A stretch of DNA of 64,000 nucleotides, from assembly GCA_029891385.1 (NCBI GenBank), contig CM057230.1, positions 19,171,372-19,235,371 on the forward strand. The letters are read 5' to 3'. The position numbers and the translations under genes were made by a program. Source of the DNA: Erythroxylum novogranatense (taxonomy: Eukaryota > Streptophyta > Magnoliopsida > Malpighiales > Erythroxylaceae). How positions within the stretch are numbered: the stretch's first letter is position 1; every line of letters starts with the position of its first letter. Below, piece after piece: positions 46,486 through 59,907 of this stretch. The notes beneath the pieces were generated by a model, which saw only the letters and a program-made list of their open reading frames with translations, had not been told where the DNA came from and searched no databases.

Positions 46486-49400
46486 ACTCCCCCCTCCTTA
46501 TAAAAATTTCGTCCTCGAAATTCTCAGTCAACTGTTCCAGATGACAGTGATCATATGTCCCTACAGTTTCCATACACTACGTCACTCAATATTTCTGTTA
46601 CCAAAAGATCACAGTAAGACAGTTCGTTTCCTCTATGATTTTCTCGCTATTTTACCTATCTCACTTGTCATTTTTAGAGTAGCCATTACCTTTAGTTCTA
46701 GTTTATTATTTCCGAATCTATTCACTTATCCCGCTTTATCAATCCAATACCTTTCTCTCAATAATATCTGAGACTAATCCGGGTCCATTAATACCCTCTT
46801 TGCCACTTCTATTCTGAGTACACCTGTTCAAGGGGATACGTACAATAAAATAATTTCTCTCGTATTCGACACTTCACTTTCCTTTGGTACCGACATCGTG
46901 GCAGTTATCTATATTTCACTATAACCGGTGGTAATCCACCTAATATATTTATCCTTCATATTTCATTGACTCTTAGTCCAGATTCAGTTTTCTTTTGACA
47001 TTCACTGTTCTTTATACATTTCTATTTCATTTGTCCGATTCTGATTCACCGACCTAACCCATGTAACTTTCCTAGGTCACTTTCCTTTCTTTCACTCATC
47101 ACAAGTATCCCGACCCAATGTTGCACTTTTCCGTGAAATACAAGCGTGTACAATTCCCTCTTGTGATCACCATTAATTCTATAATCATTCAGTCAAAACT
47201 ATATAATGAGGTCATAATCCTCTACAGTCCAAACACTTAAGCATTTTTCCTGTTGAACATTCAAATCTATAAATACTTGAATTTATCATCACTTCGTTCT
47301 ATACCCGTAGTAACTCAATATCACTCTTCGCGTATTCCAACTAGAATGTCTAGCCTCGATTGTTCAGTTCCTTTGCTCAATCACTTGTGTTGGTTACCTA
47401 ATATTGTTCCTCCAATTTTATTCGAATATCCAGATTTATTATGGAAATCACCCGATGAACTCCTGAATTCTTAACCTTTCTTACCTCTATCCAGTACCAC
47501 TAAATCTACGACTTCACTTTTCCAGTAACACTTCACAATCACCCATAATCTACTTAACATTCTTTGGAAATCCCAATATCTATAATTGATCTATTCATTG
47601 TAGCACTATCTGTTCATTGTTGGTATAGTAATCATTTATGTCCATTTATTTTTTTTCCTCGAATAAGCACTGTCTCTAAGACTTTAAACAATTGTGATCA
47701 TAACACCAATACCATTTATCAAAGTCAATTCAATTCTTATACCGTTTTAACATAATGTCTCAGTTCATCACACACTTTCCAAGGGTATACCTATCCTCAG
47801 TATCAAATTCCTCGATTATTCATATAGTTCTTTTTACTTTTCACTATTCAACACTTTCAAACACATTTCGATGCGTAAACATAGTCACTACCATTTGCTT
47901 ACCTCACATAATTCCTATTAGGGTCTTGTTGACTTTTCCATACATCATTCACTTTTCATTGAGTCCACAAGTAGTGTATTTGCAATTCCCTTTATGAAGG
48001 TAACACTACATCACGTCATTGTCAGTTTCCCTTTAGGACTTCTTGTCTCTACTCATTTCTCTTTTCAATTTATTTCTGTCATTCACATCAACATATGCCA
48101 ATACCTAGTCATCCGTACTTGGACTTCCATAAATTCCACTTATTTGAGTATTTCGCTTCACAGTTCGAGACTATTTTCTTCTTAGTTTCAAATCAAGATT
48201 TCTCAACAGTTTTACATCACATATGGAGATCTATTCACTTCACATTGCAATAGAATCACCTCAAATTAAAATTCCACTTACGTAGTTGGATACTTTACAT
48301 TTTCGTACACACAATACAGATAACCTCAGTCGTGTATTTCACTTGTTATGTCTAAATCTCCTCTTGAGATATGACTTAATTTTCACTTTTGATTTCGTCC
48401 GTACTTCTTTTCGTTTGACCATTAGTCTTGCTACTATCATTATACGGTTCACGAAAGTCTCATCAGCCAATTAGGGATATCACTCTCAACTATACGCACT
48501 ATCTTAATCAGAACAATTTTATGCCATAATTTAAAGATCAGAACAGTCTTTGCACTAAGGTTCCACGTGACAGTCACATAAACACTTTCTTTAACTCTTA
48601 TTCCGTAATCTACACCTCACCAAAACTTATTTCATCTTATCCGGAAGCCAATTAGTAACCTATACAATTCAGACTTCCATAAACTCCTTCCCGTTTATGC
48701 TAATCCTCAAATAGAGGGTGATGCCATAATATATATATATTTTTATTTCCTCTCATAAAGGTACATTCAGTCATCTTATGTCTTACTTTAACCCATTATG
48801 AACTTTACACTTATAGCCACTCTAATCATTCACCGATCATCTCCTCTATGATTTCCATATATCTTTCACATACTTTTCATTAATCATGATCAACTTTACT
48901 GTCCAATAGATACTCCCAACGGTAAATCAACTTAAATGCGACAACTTTTTTCATATATCACTTTCATTGTTTCATTTTTTTCAATTTTTTTTTGGGTTTC
49001 ATGCCCATATCATTCATGTATCAGCTTGACCTTTTAAGGTCATATCCACTTGGCTTATACAATGTCATCGCATTATTGCTACATCTCTCTTTATTTTCCT
49101 CAAACAATCCACGATAGGGTATTCACATTGATAGAACATTAGGAGCACATCACCCAAAACACGACAAAATCATTAATACAAATCGTTGTATCTCTCTATT
49201 TATCCATCCATTTACCATTTCCGTTTCCTATACCTATATTCAACCAATCCAGAATTTTCCGATGCACTAGCAATAAAATTTCATCTTTCTTTTCTCCAAA
49301 TATCCCTTTATCTTGATTTACAAGTATTCACATAACCATTTTGGTCCCTACTCATGCGCTCATGAGTCCACTTGATTCATCTATATTGATCTCATTCCAA

Positions 49401-50015
49401 TCTCGCTATCATCCTCATCTATGATACCCACTAACACAAACGTAGTAAATCCTATTCACTTTGATCGGACCATATACTTTTTACTCGATTCCAATTATCC
49501 CCATTTCGTTGAATATACGAGTCAGAATCCTAATTACCTAATCATTTCTAACTTTTACTCTCACAAAAGCATACTTTAACCAATGTGTTTCTCATATTCA
49601 CAGTGGATCTCTCCATGCTGTAGAAATGTTCATTTTCTTTCACTGTAATATTGCCACTCTAAATCCCCTGATTCCTTTTGATATCGTTTCTTTCCTCAAT
49701 TAACCCACGCCAACATAATTATACTGATACCAATTTCGAGGGTTTATAATCACATATAACATACATCTCATTATTCATTTTCCTTTTCCCTTTCTAATTA
49801 CCCATATACTTTCTGGTTTCACATTCTAATGATCTCATTTTTCTCTCTCTTAATCACTTAACACATATGCATATGTAGGATTTATCCTCGTGCAACTCAG
49901 ACTAGGGATCAGTTACCACGGTCTGCAACGACACGACTCAAATGCATGCAACTTGACCTATGTTTCAAACTGTGCCCAGATACATTCTTATTGCTGGGCT
50001 CTGATACCACCTAAA
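46486..50015 (-). other. Internal region copy 1 of the tandem array, non-coding
   Basis: 3530 bp of AT-rich sequence with only short open frames and no recognisable retroelement protein. The primer-binding site is at 49997-50009 and the polypurine tract at 46487-46499. It is nearly identical to copy 2 (52201-55726). Confidence 0.88.
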
Positions 50016-52200
50016 TGTAACACCCCACTCCCACACAATGCCTCTCAAAACAGTGCAACCTTTGCCAAAACAGGGCAATAGTTTATAAAATCTGTAACTT
50101 TCCAATTCCTTTGTCAAAAAATTACACAATAATTATGCTCAGAAATACCCCAATCTTATCAACAACTTTCATGAACAACCCAAACTCAAATTCAATTGCT
50201 AACTAGGTCAAACAATTCACTAAAGCATCTGCCCTCTGAAATTTCCCAATCTGAGCAGTAAATTCCCAACCAGTATATCTCCTAGAACAAATGTCAAACA
50301 GCTCACTACCTTATATCCCTGAAAAGATAAGATCCCAAACTTCAATTTTCATGAAGAACCCAAATTCCAATTCAACCTTTAACAATTTCAAAACTGTTAT
50401 GCAAGTTTCTGCCATGATCAGCAATCCATGACCTAGCTTAGGTTCAGTTTTTGCAAATTCATAACTCCCACGTATGATCTCCAAAATTACATGCCATATA
50501 CCATTTTCAAGATAAATGTGTCCTCTACAACTCTCTAGTAGATCACTCAAGCCAATTAAATTCAAAAAATTATTAAAATTTCTACTAATCAGAATGTGCA
50601 TCAAATCTGCCATTTCAACTAGGTTTCATTCAATGCATGAAAACAGTCAATAGTCATCAGTCCATAACTCCTACTATACATATCGAAAATTGCAAAATCA
50701 GTGGCATTAGAAGGATAACTTAATAGGCTTCAACTTTCATTTAGTCCAGTTGTTCTAAGTCCTTCTCAATTAATTTAGAAAATTAGCAAAACTCTAGGTT
50801 ATGGTTTCGGGTACTATTCATTCCAGTCAATAGCAGTAACTTTCCAAGCCAAATTGTAACCTCTTAAAGCCAAAATTGGACAACACCTATTTCACACAAA
50901 AATGTAGCCAACAAACCAAAGTTTCAGTGGGAACAAACCTTGCCTCAATTGCATAACCACACAATGAGTTATGCTAAAATCAGTGTAATAGGTCAAAGTA
51001 AATTTTCCAGCACTTATGTCTAAACCATCTTCTATGGTTTCTATACCATTTCCACCCCATTTCTAAACCAGCAAACATCCTAAGTAATTAAGAATTCGAC
51101 CAATACCTCTTCAATACCTTCACCTAAGCATTTTAACTAAAATTGGCAGCACTAACCTCTTACCTTTCCATGCAAAATTAATCATCAATATTCAATCCAA
51201 ATCAAGCTAAAACACTTCAATCACACACTTTACATACTATTTCATTCATCTTTTCTCAATCAACCATAAATTAAACAAACCAATTACATGCCCACATATA
51301 CCAACATAGTTCCCATACAATTAGGTTCATAAATATCACAAATAATACATTGAATTAACAAAACAACACATAAACACCAATCTTACCTAATCAAGCTTCC
51401 TCTTCTTCAATTCTTCCAACTTATCACAAATTCCTAATTTCTCCTTACCATACACGACATCTTCTTCTTCTCAAAGGATGAGGTTTAAGCTAGGTCTTTT
51501 TGGTGAGTTAAATGAAGAAGAAGCAAAAGGAGAAGGAGGAAAGATAAGCAAAAAAATTCAAAACCATCAAGGAGAAGAAGAACATACGAAGATGGAGGAA
51601 ACCATGGAGAAAAGTTGCTTTTTGGCCACCCAAAATGCAAGCTATGTGTGAAGTCAAGACCAAAAGGAGGAGTGACTTGCTTTTAATTAAAGTGAAAGAC
51701 TTAATACATGGTGGAACAAGTGACAAATGTCACTATTTCATAAAACCACTTAATTCTTTCCAAATTCAATTCTAATTTCTACCCCAAAATTCCAATGGGT
51801 CCAATTAAATAAATTCTAAAATCATGTACCCAATATTTTAGTGCCATTGGACAGGCATTTTTAGTACCGAAAATCAACCGGTTCGCCACTTGGCGATTTT
51901 TCCGGTCCGGGAATTTTCTCCGAAAAATTCCAGAAAAATTTCTATAATTCCCGTAAAATGTAAAACACATAAAAATGCAGTTCAATAAATTTTTCAAATA
52001 CAATTTCCACATTATTCACAATAAAATTCCATTAGGCACGAAAATCGGGAATGTCATGTATGCATGTACAGTTATTTCATGTGCACAGATTTCACTGGTC
52101 ACTAGTACCAGTATGCATGGACAATACGAATAAATCCCTATCAATCTCTTCCTATGCCAATTTACTATTTTACCCTTCCTGTCGGGGGTGGGATGTTACA
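50016..52200 (-). repeat. LTR copy 2 of the tandem array (middle, shared)
   Basis: 2185 bp. It serves as 5' LTR of the left unit and 3' LTR of the right unit on minus. It is very similar to copies 1 and 3. Confidence 0.93.
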
Positions 52201-55200
52201 ACTTCCCCCTCCTTATAAAAATTTCGTCCTCGAAATTCTCAGTCAACTGTTCCAGATGACAGTGATCATATGTCCCTACAGTTCCCATACACTACGTCAC
52301 TCAATATTTCTGTTACCAAAAGATCACAGTAAGACAGTCCGTTTCCTCTATGATTTTCTCGCTATTTTACCTATCTCACTTGTCATTTTTAGAGTAGCCA
52401 TTACCTTTAGTTCTAGTTTATTATTTCCGAATCTATTCACTTATCCCGTTTTATCAATCCAATACCTTTCTCTCCAGTAATATACAGACTAATCCGGGTC
52501 CATTAATACCCTCTTTGCCACTTCTATTCTGAGTACACCTGTTCAAGGGGATACGTACAATAAAATAATTTCTCTCGTATTCGACACTTCACTTTCCTTT
52601 GGTACCGACACCGTGGCACTTATCTCTATTTCACTATAATCGGTGGTAATCCACCTAATATATTTATCCTTCATATTTCATTGACTCTTAGTCCAGATTC
52701 AGTTTTCTTTTGACATTCACTGTTCTTTATACATTTCTATTTCATTTGTCCGATTCTGATTCACCGACCTAACCCATGTAACTTTCCTAGGTCACTTTCC
52801 TTTCTTTCACTCATCACAAGTATCCCGACCCAATGTTGCACTTTTCCGTGAAATACAAGCGTGTACAATTCCCTCTTGTGATCACCATTAATTCTATAAT
52901 CATTCAGTCAAAACTATATAATGAGGTCATAATCCTCTACAGTCTAAACACTTAAGCATTTTTCCTGTTGAACATTCAAATCTATAAATACTTGAATTTA
53001 TCATCACTTCGTTCTATACCCGTAGTAACTCAATGTCACTCTTCGCGTATTCCAACTAGAATGTCTAGCCTCGATTGTTCAGTTCCTTTGCTCAATCACT
53101 TGTGTTGGTTACCCAATATTGTTCCTCCAATTTTATTCGAATATCCAGATTTATTATGGAAATCACCGATGAACTCCCAATTCTTAACCTTTCTTACCTC
53201 TATCCGGTACCACTAAATCTCGACTTCACTTTTCAAGAACACTTCACAATCACCCATAATCTACTTAACATTCTTTGAAATCCCAATATCTATAATTGAT
53301 CTATTCATTGCAAAGACTATCATTCATTGTTGGTATAGTAATCATTTATGTCCATTTATTTTTTTTCCTCGAATAAGCACTGTCTCTAAGAGTTTAAACA
53401 ATTGTGATCATAACACCAATACCATTTATCAAAGTCAATTCAATTCTTATACCGTTTTAACATAATGTCTCAGTTCATCACACACTTTCCAAGGGTATAC
53501 CTATCCTCAGTATCAAATTCCTCGATTATTCATATAGTTCTTTTACTTTTCTTTGTTCAACACTTTCAAACACATTTCGATCGTAAACATAGTCACTACC
53601 ATTTGCTTACCTCACATAATTCCCTATTAGGGTCTTGTTGACTTTTCCATACATCATTCAGCTTTTTCATTGAGTCCACAAGTAGTGTATTTGCAATTCC
53701 CTTTATGAAGGTAACACTACATCACGTCATTGTCAGTTTCCCTTTAGGACTTCTTGTCTCTACTCATTTTCTCTTTTCAATTTATTTCCTGTCATTCACA
53801 TCAACATATGCCAATACCTAGTCATCCGTACTTGGACTTCCATAAATTCCACTTATTTGAGTATTTTGCTTCACAGTTCGAGACTATTTTCTTCTTAGTT
53901 TCAAATCAAGATTTCTCAACAGTTTTACATCACATATGGAGATCTATTCACTTCACATTGCAATAGAATCACCTCAAATTAAAATTCCACTTACGTAGTT
54001 GGATACTTTACATTTTCGTACACAATCTGAGATAACCTCATCGTGTATTTCACTTGTTATGTCTAAATCTCCTATTGAGATATGACTTAATTTTCACTTT
54101 TGATTTCGTCTGCATTACTTCTTTCGTTTGACCATTAGTCTTGCTACTATCATTATACGGTTCACGAAAGTCTCATCAGCCAATTAGGGATATCACTCTC
54201 AACTATCGCACTATCTTAATCGTAACAATTTTATGCCATAATTTAAAGATTAGAGCAGTCTTTGACTAAGGTTCCACGTGTGATCACATAAACACTTTCT
54301 TTAACTCTTATTCCGTAATCTACACCTCACCAAAACTTATTTCATCTTATCAGGAAGCCAATTAGTAACCTATACAATTAGACTTCCATAAACTCCTTCC
54401 GTTTATGCTAATCCTCAAATAGAGGGTGATGCCATAATATATATATATTTTTATTTCCTCTCATAAAGGTACATTCGGTCATCTTATGTCTTACTTTAAC
54501 CCATTATGAACTTTACACTTATAGCCACTCTAATCATTCACCGATCATCTCCTCTATGATTTCCATATATCTTTCACATACTTTTCATTAATCATGATCA
54601 ACTTTCTTGTCAATAGATACTCCCAACGGTAAATCAACTTAAATCGACAACTTTTTCATATATCACTTTCATTGTTTCATTTTTTCAATTTTTTTGGGTT
54701 TCATGCCCATATCATTCATGTATCGACTTGACCTTTTAAGGTCATATCCACTTGGCTTATACAATGTCATCGCATTATTGCTACATCTCTCTTTATTTTC
54801 CTCAAACAATCCACGATAGGTATTCACATTGATAGAACATTAGGAGCACATCACCCAAAACACGACAAAATCATTAATACAAATACGCTGTATCTCTCTC
54901 TATTTATCCATCCATTTACCATTTCCGTTTCCTATACCTATATTCAACCAATCCAGAATTTTCCGATGCACTAGCAATAAAAATTTCCAGTCTTTCTTTT
55001 CTCCAAATATCCCTTTATACTGATTTACAAGTATTCACATAACCATTTTGGTCCCTACTCATGCGCTCATGAGTCCACTTGATTCATCTATATTGATCTC
55101 ATTCCAATCTCGCTATCATCCTCATCTATGATACCCACTAACACAAACGTAGTAAATCCTATTCACCTTTGATCGGACCATATACTTTTACTCGATTCCA

Positions 55201-55726
55201 ATTATCCCCATTTCGTTGAATATCTGAGTCGAATCCTAATTACCTAATCATTTCTAACTTTTACTCTCACAAAGCATACTTTAACCAATGTGTTTCTCAT
55301 ATTCACAGTGGATCTCTCCATGCTGTAGAAATGTTCATTTTCTTTCACTGTAATATTGCCACTCTAAATCCCCTGATTCATTTTGATATCGTTTCTTTCC
55401 TCAATTAACCCACGCCAACATAATTATACTGATACCAATTTCGAGGGTTTATAATCACATATAACATACATCTCATTATTCATTTTTCCTTTTTCCCTTT
55501 TCTAATTACCCATATACTTTCCTGGTTTCACATTCTAATACAGTCTCATTTTTCTCTCTCTTAATCACTTAACACATATGCATATGTAGGATTTATCCTC
55601 GTGCAACTCAGACTAGGGATCAGTTACCATGGTCTGCAACGACACGACTCAAATGCATGCAACTTGACCTATGTTTCAAACTGTGCCCAGATACATTCGT
55701 ATTGCTGGGCTCTGATACCACCTAAA
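52201..55726 (-). other. Internal region copy 2 of the tandem array, non-coding
   Basis: 3526 bp. Differences from copy 1 are few and are concentrated at short motifs containing CAG or CTG. No coding capacity is seen. Confidence 0.88.
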
Positions 55727-57911
55727 TGTAACACCCCACTCCCACACAAGGCCTCTCAAAACAGTGCAACCTTTGCCAAAACAGGGCAATAGTTTATAAA
55801 ATCTGTAACTTTCCAGTTCCTTTGTCAAAAAATTACACAATAATTATGCTCAGAAATATCCCAATCTTATCAACAACTTTCATGAACAACCCAAACTCAA
55901 ATTCAATTGCTAACTAGGTCAAACAATTCACTAAAGCATCTGCCCTCTGAAATTTCCCAATCTGAGCAGTAAATTCCCAACCAGTATATCTCCTAGAACA
56001 AATGTCAAACAGCTCACTACCTTATATCCCTGAAAAGATAAGATCCCAAACTTCAATTTTCATGAAGAACCCAAATTCCAATTCAACCTTTAACAATTTC
56101 AAAACTGTTATGCAAGTTTCTTCCATGATCAGCAATCCATGACCTAGCTTAGGTTCAGTTTTTGCAAATTCATAACTCCCACGTATGATCTCCAAAAATT
56201 ACATGCCATATACCATTTTCAAGATAAATGTGTCCTCTACAACTCTCTAGTAGATCACTCAAGCCAATTAAATTCAAAAAAATTATTAAAATTTCTACTA
56301 ATCAGAATGTGCATCAAATCTGCCATTTCAACTAGGTTTCATTCAATGCATGAAAACAGTCAATAGTCATCAGTCCATAACTCCTACTATACATATCGAA
56401 AATTGCAAAATCAGTGGCATTGGAAGGATAACTTAATAGGCTTCAACTTTCATTTAGTCCAGTTGTTCTAAGTCCTTCTCAATTAATTTAGAAAATTAGC
56501 AAAACTCTAGGTTATGGTTTCGGTACTATTCATTCCAGTCAATAGCAGTAACTTTCCAAGCCAAATTGCAACCTCTTAAAGCCAAAATTGGACAACACCT
56601 ATTTCACACAAAAATGTAGCCAACAAACCAAAGTTTCAGTGGGAACAAACCTTGCCTCAATTGCATAACCACACAATGAGTTATGCTAAAATCAGTGTAA
56701 TAGGTCAAAGTAAATTTTCCAGCACTTATGTCTAAACCATCTTCTATGGTTTCTATACCATTTCCACCCCATTTCTAAACCAGAAAACATCCTAAGTAAT
56801 TAAGAATTCGACCAATACCTCTTCAATACCTTCACCTAAGCATTTTAACTAAAATTGGCAGCACTAACCTCTTACCTTTCCATGCAAAATTAATCATCAA
56901 TATTCAATCCAAATCAAGCTAAAACACTTCAATCACACACTTTACATACTATTTCATTCATCTTTTCTCAATCAACCATAAATTAAACAAACCAATTACA
57001 TGCCCACATATACCAACATAGTTCCCATACAATTAGGTTCATAAATATCACAAATAATACATTGAATTAACAAAACAACACATAAACACCAATCTTACCT
57101 AATCAAGCTTCCTCTTCTTCAATTCTTCCAACTTATCACAAATTCCTAATTTCTCCTTACCATACACGACATCTTCTTCTTCTCAAAGGATGAGGTTTAA
57201 GCTAGGTCTTTTTGGTGAGTTAAATGAAGAAGAAGCAAAAGGAGAAGGAGGAAAGATAAGCAAAAAAATTCAAAACCATCAAGGAGAAGAAGAACATACG
57301 AAGATGGAGGAAACCATGGAGAAAAGTTGCTTTTTGGCCACCCAAAATGCAACTGTCGTGGAAGTCAAGACCAAAAGGAGGAGTGGCTTGCTTTTAATTA
57401 AAGTGAAAGACTTAATACATGGTGGAACAAGTGACAAATGTCACTATTTCATAAAACCACTTAATTCTTTCCAAATTCAATTCTAATTTCTACCCCAAAA
57501 TTCCAATGGGTCCAATTAAATAAATTCTAAAATCATGTACCCAATATTTTAGTGCCATTGGACAGGCATTTTCAGTACCGAAAATCAACCGGTTCGCCAC
57601 TTGGCGATTTTTTCGGTCCGGGAATTTTCTCCAGAAAATTTCAGAAAAATTCCTATAATTTCCGTAAAATGTAAAACACATAAAAATGCAGTTCAATAAA
57701 TTTTTCAAATACAATTTCCACATTATTCACAATAAAATTCCATTAGGCACGAAAACCGGGAATGTCATGTATGCATGTACAGTTATTTCATGTGCACAGA
57801 TTTCACTGGTCACTAGTACCAGTATGCATGGACAATACGAATAAATCCCTATCAATCTCCTCCTATGCCAATTTACTATTTTACCCTTCCTGTCGGGGGT
57901 GGGATGTTACA
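55727..57911 (-). repeat. LTR copy 3 of the tandem array (outer, 5' on minus)
   Basis: 2185 bp, ending GATGTTACA and followed by the ATGTT duplicate and Athila gag-side sequence. Confidence 0.93.
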
Positions 57912-57916
57912 ATGTT

Positions 57917-59672
57917 GACATAGAGCTTCTTCAGAATGTCAACAAATTTTCCAAACTACTGGTCTAGTTTAGCTCTATGAAATCTCTGAGGGAATGGGAT
58001 TAGTGGCTTATATGGTGGTGGTGGTATGTATTTTTCCGGCTCAGGTGATTGTTGCACAGGCTGTGCATCGGATTGCACAGGTTGTACGTCCTGGTCTGTT
58101 CCTGCGGATTCCTTTTCAGTTTTGTTCTTCTGCACCATAGGTTCCAAAACCTTTCCACTCCTTAGTACCACTACCTTGGTTTCCTTAGGAGCCTCTGATT
58201 GTCTTTGGTAGCTTACCTTGTCCAAATTTTTAGTGATGCAGCTTGTTGAGCAATCTGAGTCTCAAGCATCTTATTATGGACTGTCAGTTGGTCCATTCGG
58301 GTAGTAAGTTGCTGGATCAAGTCTCCTTGCTTTTGCATAAAGGTTTCCATCATCGATTCAAGGTTAGACTTAGGTTCAGGTGGAGTTTGTTGTCTCAAGC
58401 TTGGGAAACCTGGGGGGCCACAATTTTATTGTTGCTGGGTCTGTTGGTAATGTGGTTGATTTTGTGGGTAAAGGGTTTGGTTAGGGAAATTTTGGGGTGG
58501 CTTGGGTTGTTGAGACCAGGAAAAATTTGGGTGGTTTCGCCATTCAGGGTTATAAGTGTTTACGAAAGCTCCACCTTGGTTCTTCTGCCCATAATTTGCC
58601 ACAAAATTCATATGTTCAGCCCCAAATTCTTGCCCAATGTTTTGAAATTGTGTTCCCATACTCAACCCAAAATCCTGATCCTGTAAGGCATTCACATTAC
58701 TCACAAAGAATTGCAAAGAAACTTATCCACTTTCCTTGAAAGAGCTTCAAATTTCGAATTTAACAAGGTAAAGGCGTCCAATTCGAAAACTCCTTGAGGT
58801 TTCTTCCCTTCTTGCTTAACCTCTTTCCGATCATTATTCCACTGGTAGTTGTTGTAGGCAATTTTCTCCAATAACATAAATGCCTCATCTTCATTTTTAT
58901 CCATTAAATCACCTCCAACTGCAACATCTATTGCACTTCGCATAACCGGAGAAACTCCGTTGTAGAATATCTGCACAATCATCCACTTCGGGACACCATG
59001 ATGTGAACATTTACGTTGAAGCTCCTTGTACCTCTCCCATGCTTCATACAATGACTCATCTTCTTTGGGCTGAAATAAGGTCAGCTCACTCCTGAGTTTT
59101 GCCGTCTTCCCGGGTGGAAAATATTGAGCCATAAAAGCTTTGGACAACTCCTGCCAATTATTTATCGAACCGGGTGGTAATGAATGGAGCCAATCCTTTG
59201 CCCGATCTCTCACAGAAAAAGGAAATAATCGATGCCTTATTGCATCCTCAGGTACCCCATTCTGTTTCAACATTTCACAAATCTCCAAAAATTGCTGCAA
59301 GTGGACATGCGGGTTTTCTGTTGGGTGCCCTTCGAACTGATTCTGTTGCACCATTTGTACAAGGCCAGGTTTCAACTCAAAATTATTTTCTTGCATGGGA
59401 GGCCTTGTAATGCTTGGGCGAAATTCCCCAAAATCTGGGATTGCGTGGTCCCTCATAGTTCTCTGATTCTGTTCTGCCATGTCCGACTTGACTGCCTCTT
59501 CTGGTGGAAAAGTTGTAGTAAATTCGGGTTCGATCTGTCGCTCCTGCACAAACTGTGCGTTAGACGTTCTTGCCCGTGCTTTTCTAGCTTTTGCTTCCTT
59601 CCTTAGTGCCTTAGCTGTCTTCTCGATTTCAGAATCGAATAATAATTCTTCAGCACTAACGACCCTTCGCAT
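57917..59672 (-). pseudogene. gag of the Athila-like element
   Basis: The frame starts at ATG 59672 (MRRVVSAEELLF) and is open for 323 codons to 58701. It holds the Athila gag core: RPPMQENNFELKPGLVQMVQ, HVHLQQFLEICEMLKQNGV, RHRLFPFSVRDRAKDWLHSL and YFPPGKTAKLRSELTLFQ. Shorter frames (58716-58426, 58398-58213, 58225-57956) continue the Gln/Pro-rich C-terminal part after frameshifts. Just before the nested array, sequence encoding FVDILKKLYVN links to the protease-side frame at 44304. Gag forms the particle capsid. Confidence 0.88.
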
Positions 59673-59882
59673 AGACTAAAACAAAACACAAAGCAAAATT
59701 AAATGCAAGGTGCAAAAAATGCAAAATAAAAAGTAGACAGTAAAAAGAGAAAATAAAATAAAAATCAATTTTAACAAAATTTATTAACACAAAACACAAG
59801 AATTTTTTTATGTTTTTTTTTCTTTTAAAAAAATGTCCAATTTAACCAAACAATCAGTCGCCTAATATTACTCAGGGATTAC

Positions 59883-59901
59883 TCCCCGGCAATGGCGCCA
59901 A
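59883..59901 (-). other. Primer-binding site of the Athila-like element (tRNA-Asp type)
   Basis: On minus this reads TTGGCGCCATTGCCGGGGA, six bases from the end of the 5' LTR. The classical Athila/Tat site is TGGCGCCGTTGCCGGGGA, complementary to the 3' end of tRNA-Asp. The single mismatch is CG to CA, as expected from deamination. Confidence 0.85.
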
Positions 59902-59907
59902 GAAACT

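Larger units (their letters stand above)
44305..57911 (-). mobile_element. Tandem array LTR-internal-LTR-internal-LTR of a non-coding LTR element
   Basis: Three LTRs (44305-46485, 50016-52200 and 55727-57911; about 2.18 kb each) begin TGTAACACCCCAC and end GTGGGATGTTACA on plus. Two interiors (46486-50015 and 52201-55726; about 3.53 kb) separate them. On minus each interior starts with a primer-binding site TGGTATCAGAGCC (49997-50009 and its twin near 55708-55720), 6 nt from the LTR. Each ends in a polypurine tract AAGGAGGGGG(G)AG. The whole array is flanked by one duplicate ATGTT (44300-44304 and 57912-57916). The interiors lack gag and pol, as in large retrotransposon derivatives (LARDs). 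Confidence 0.93.
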
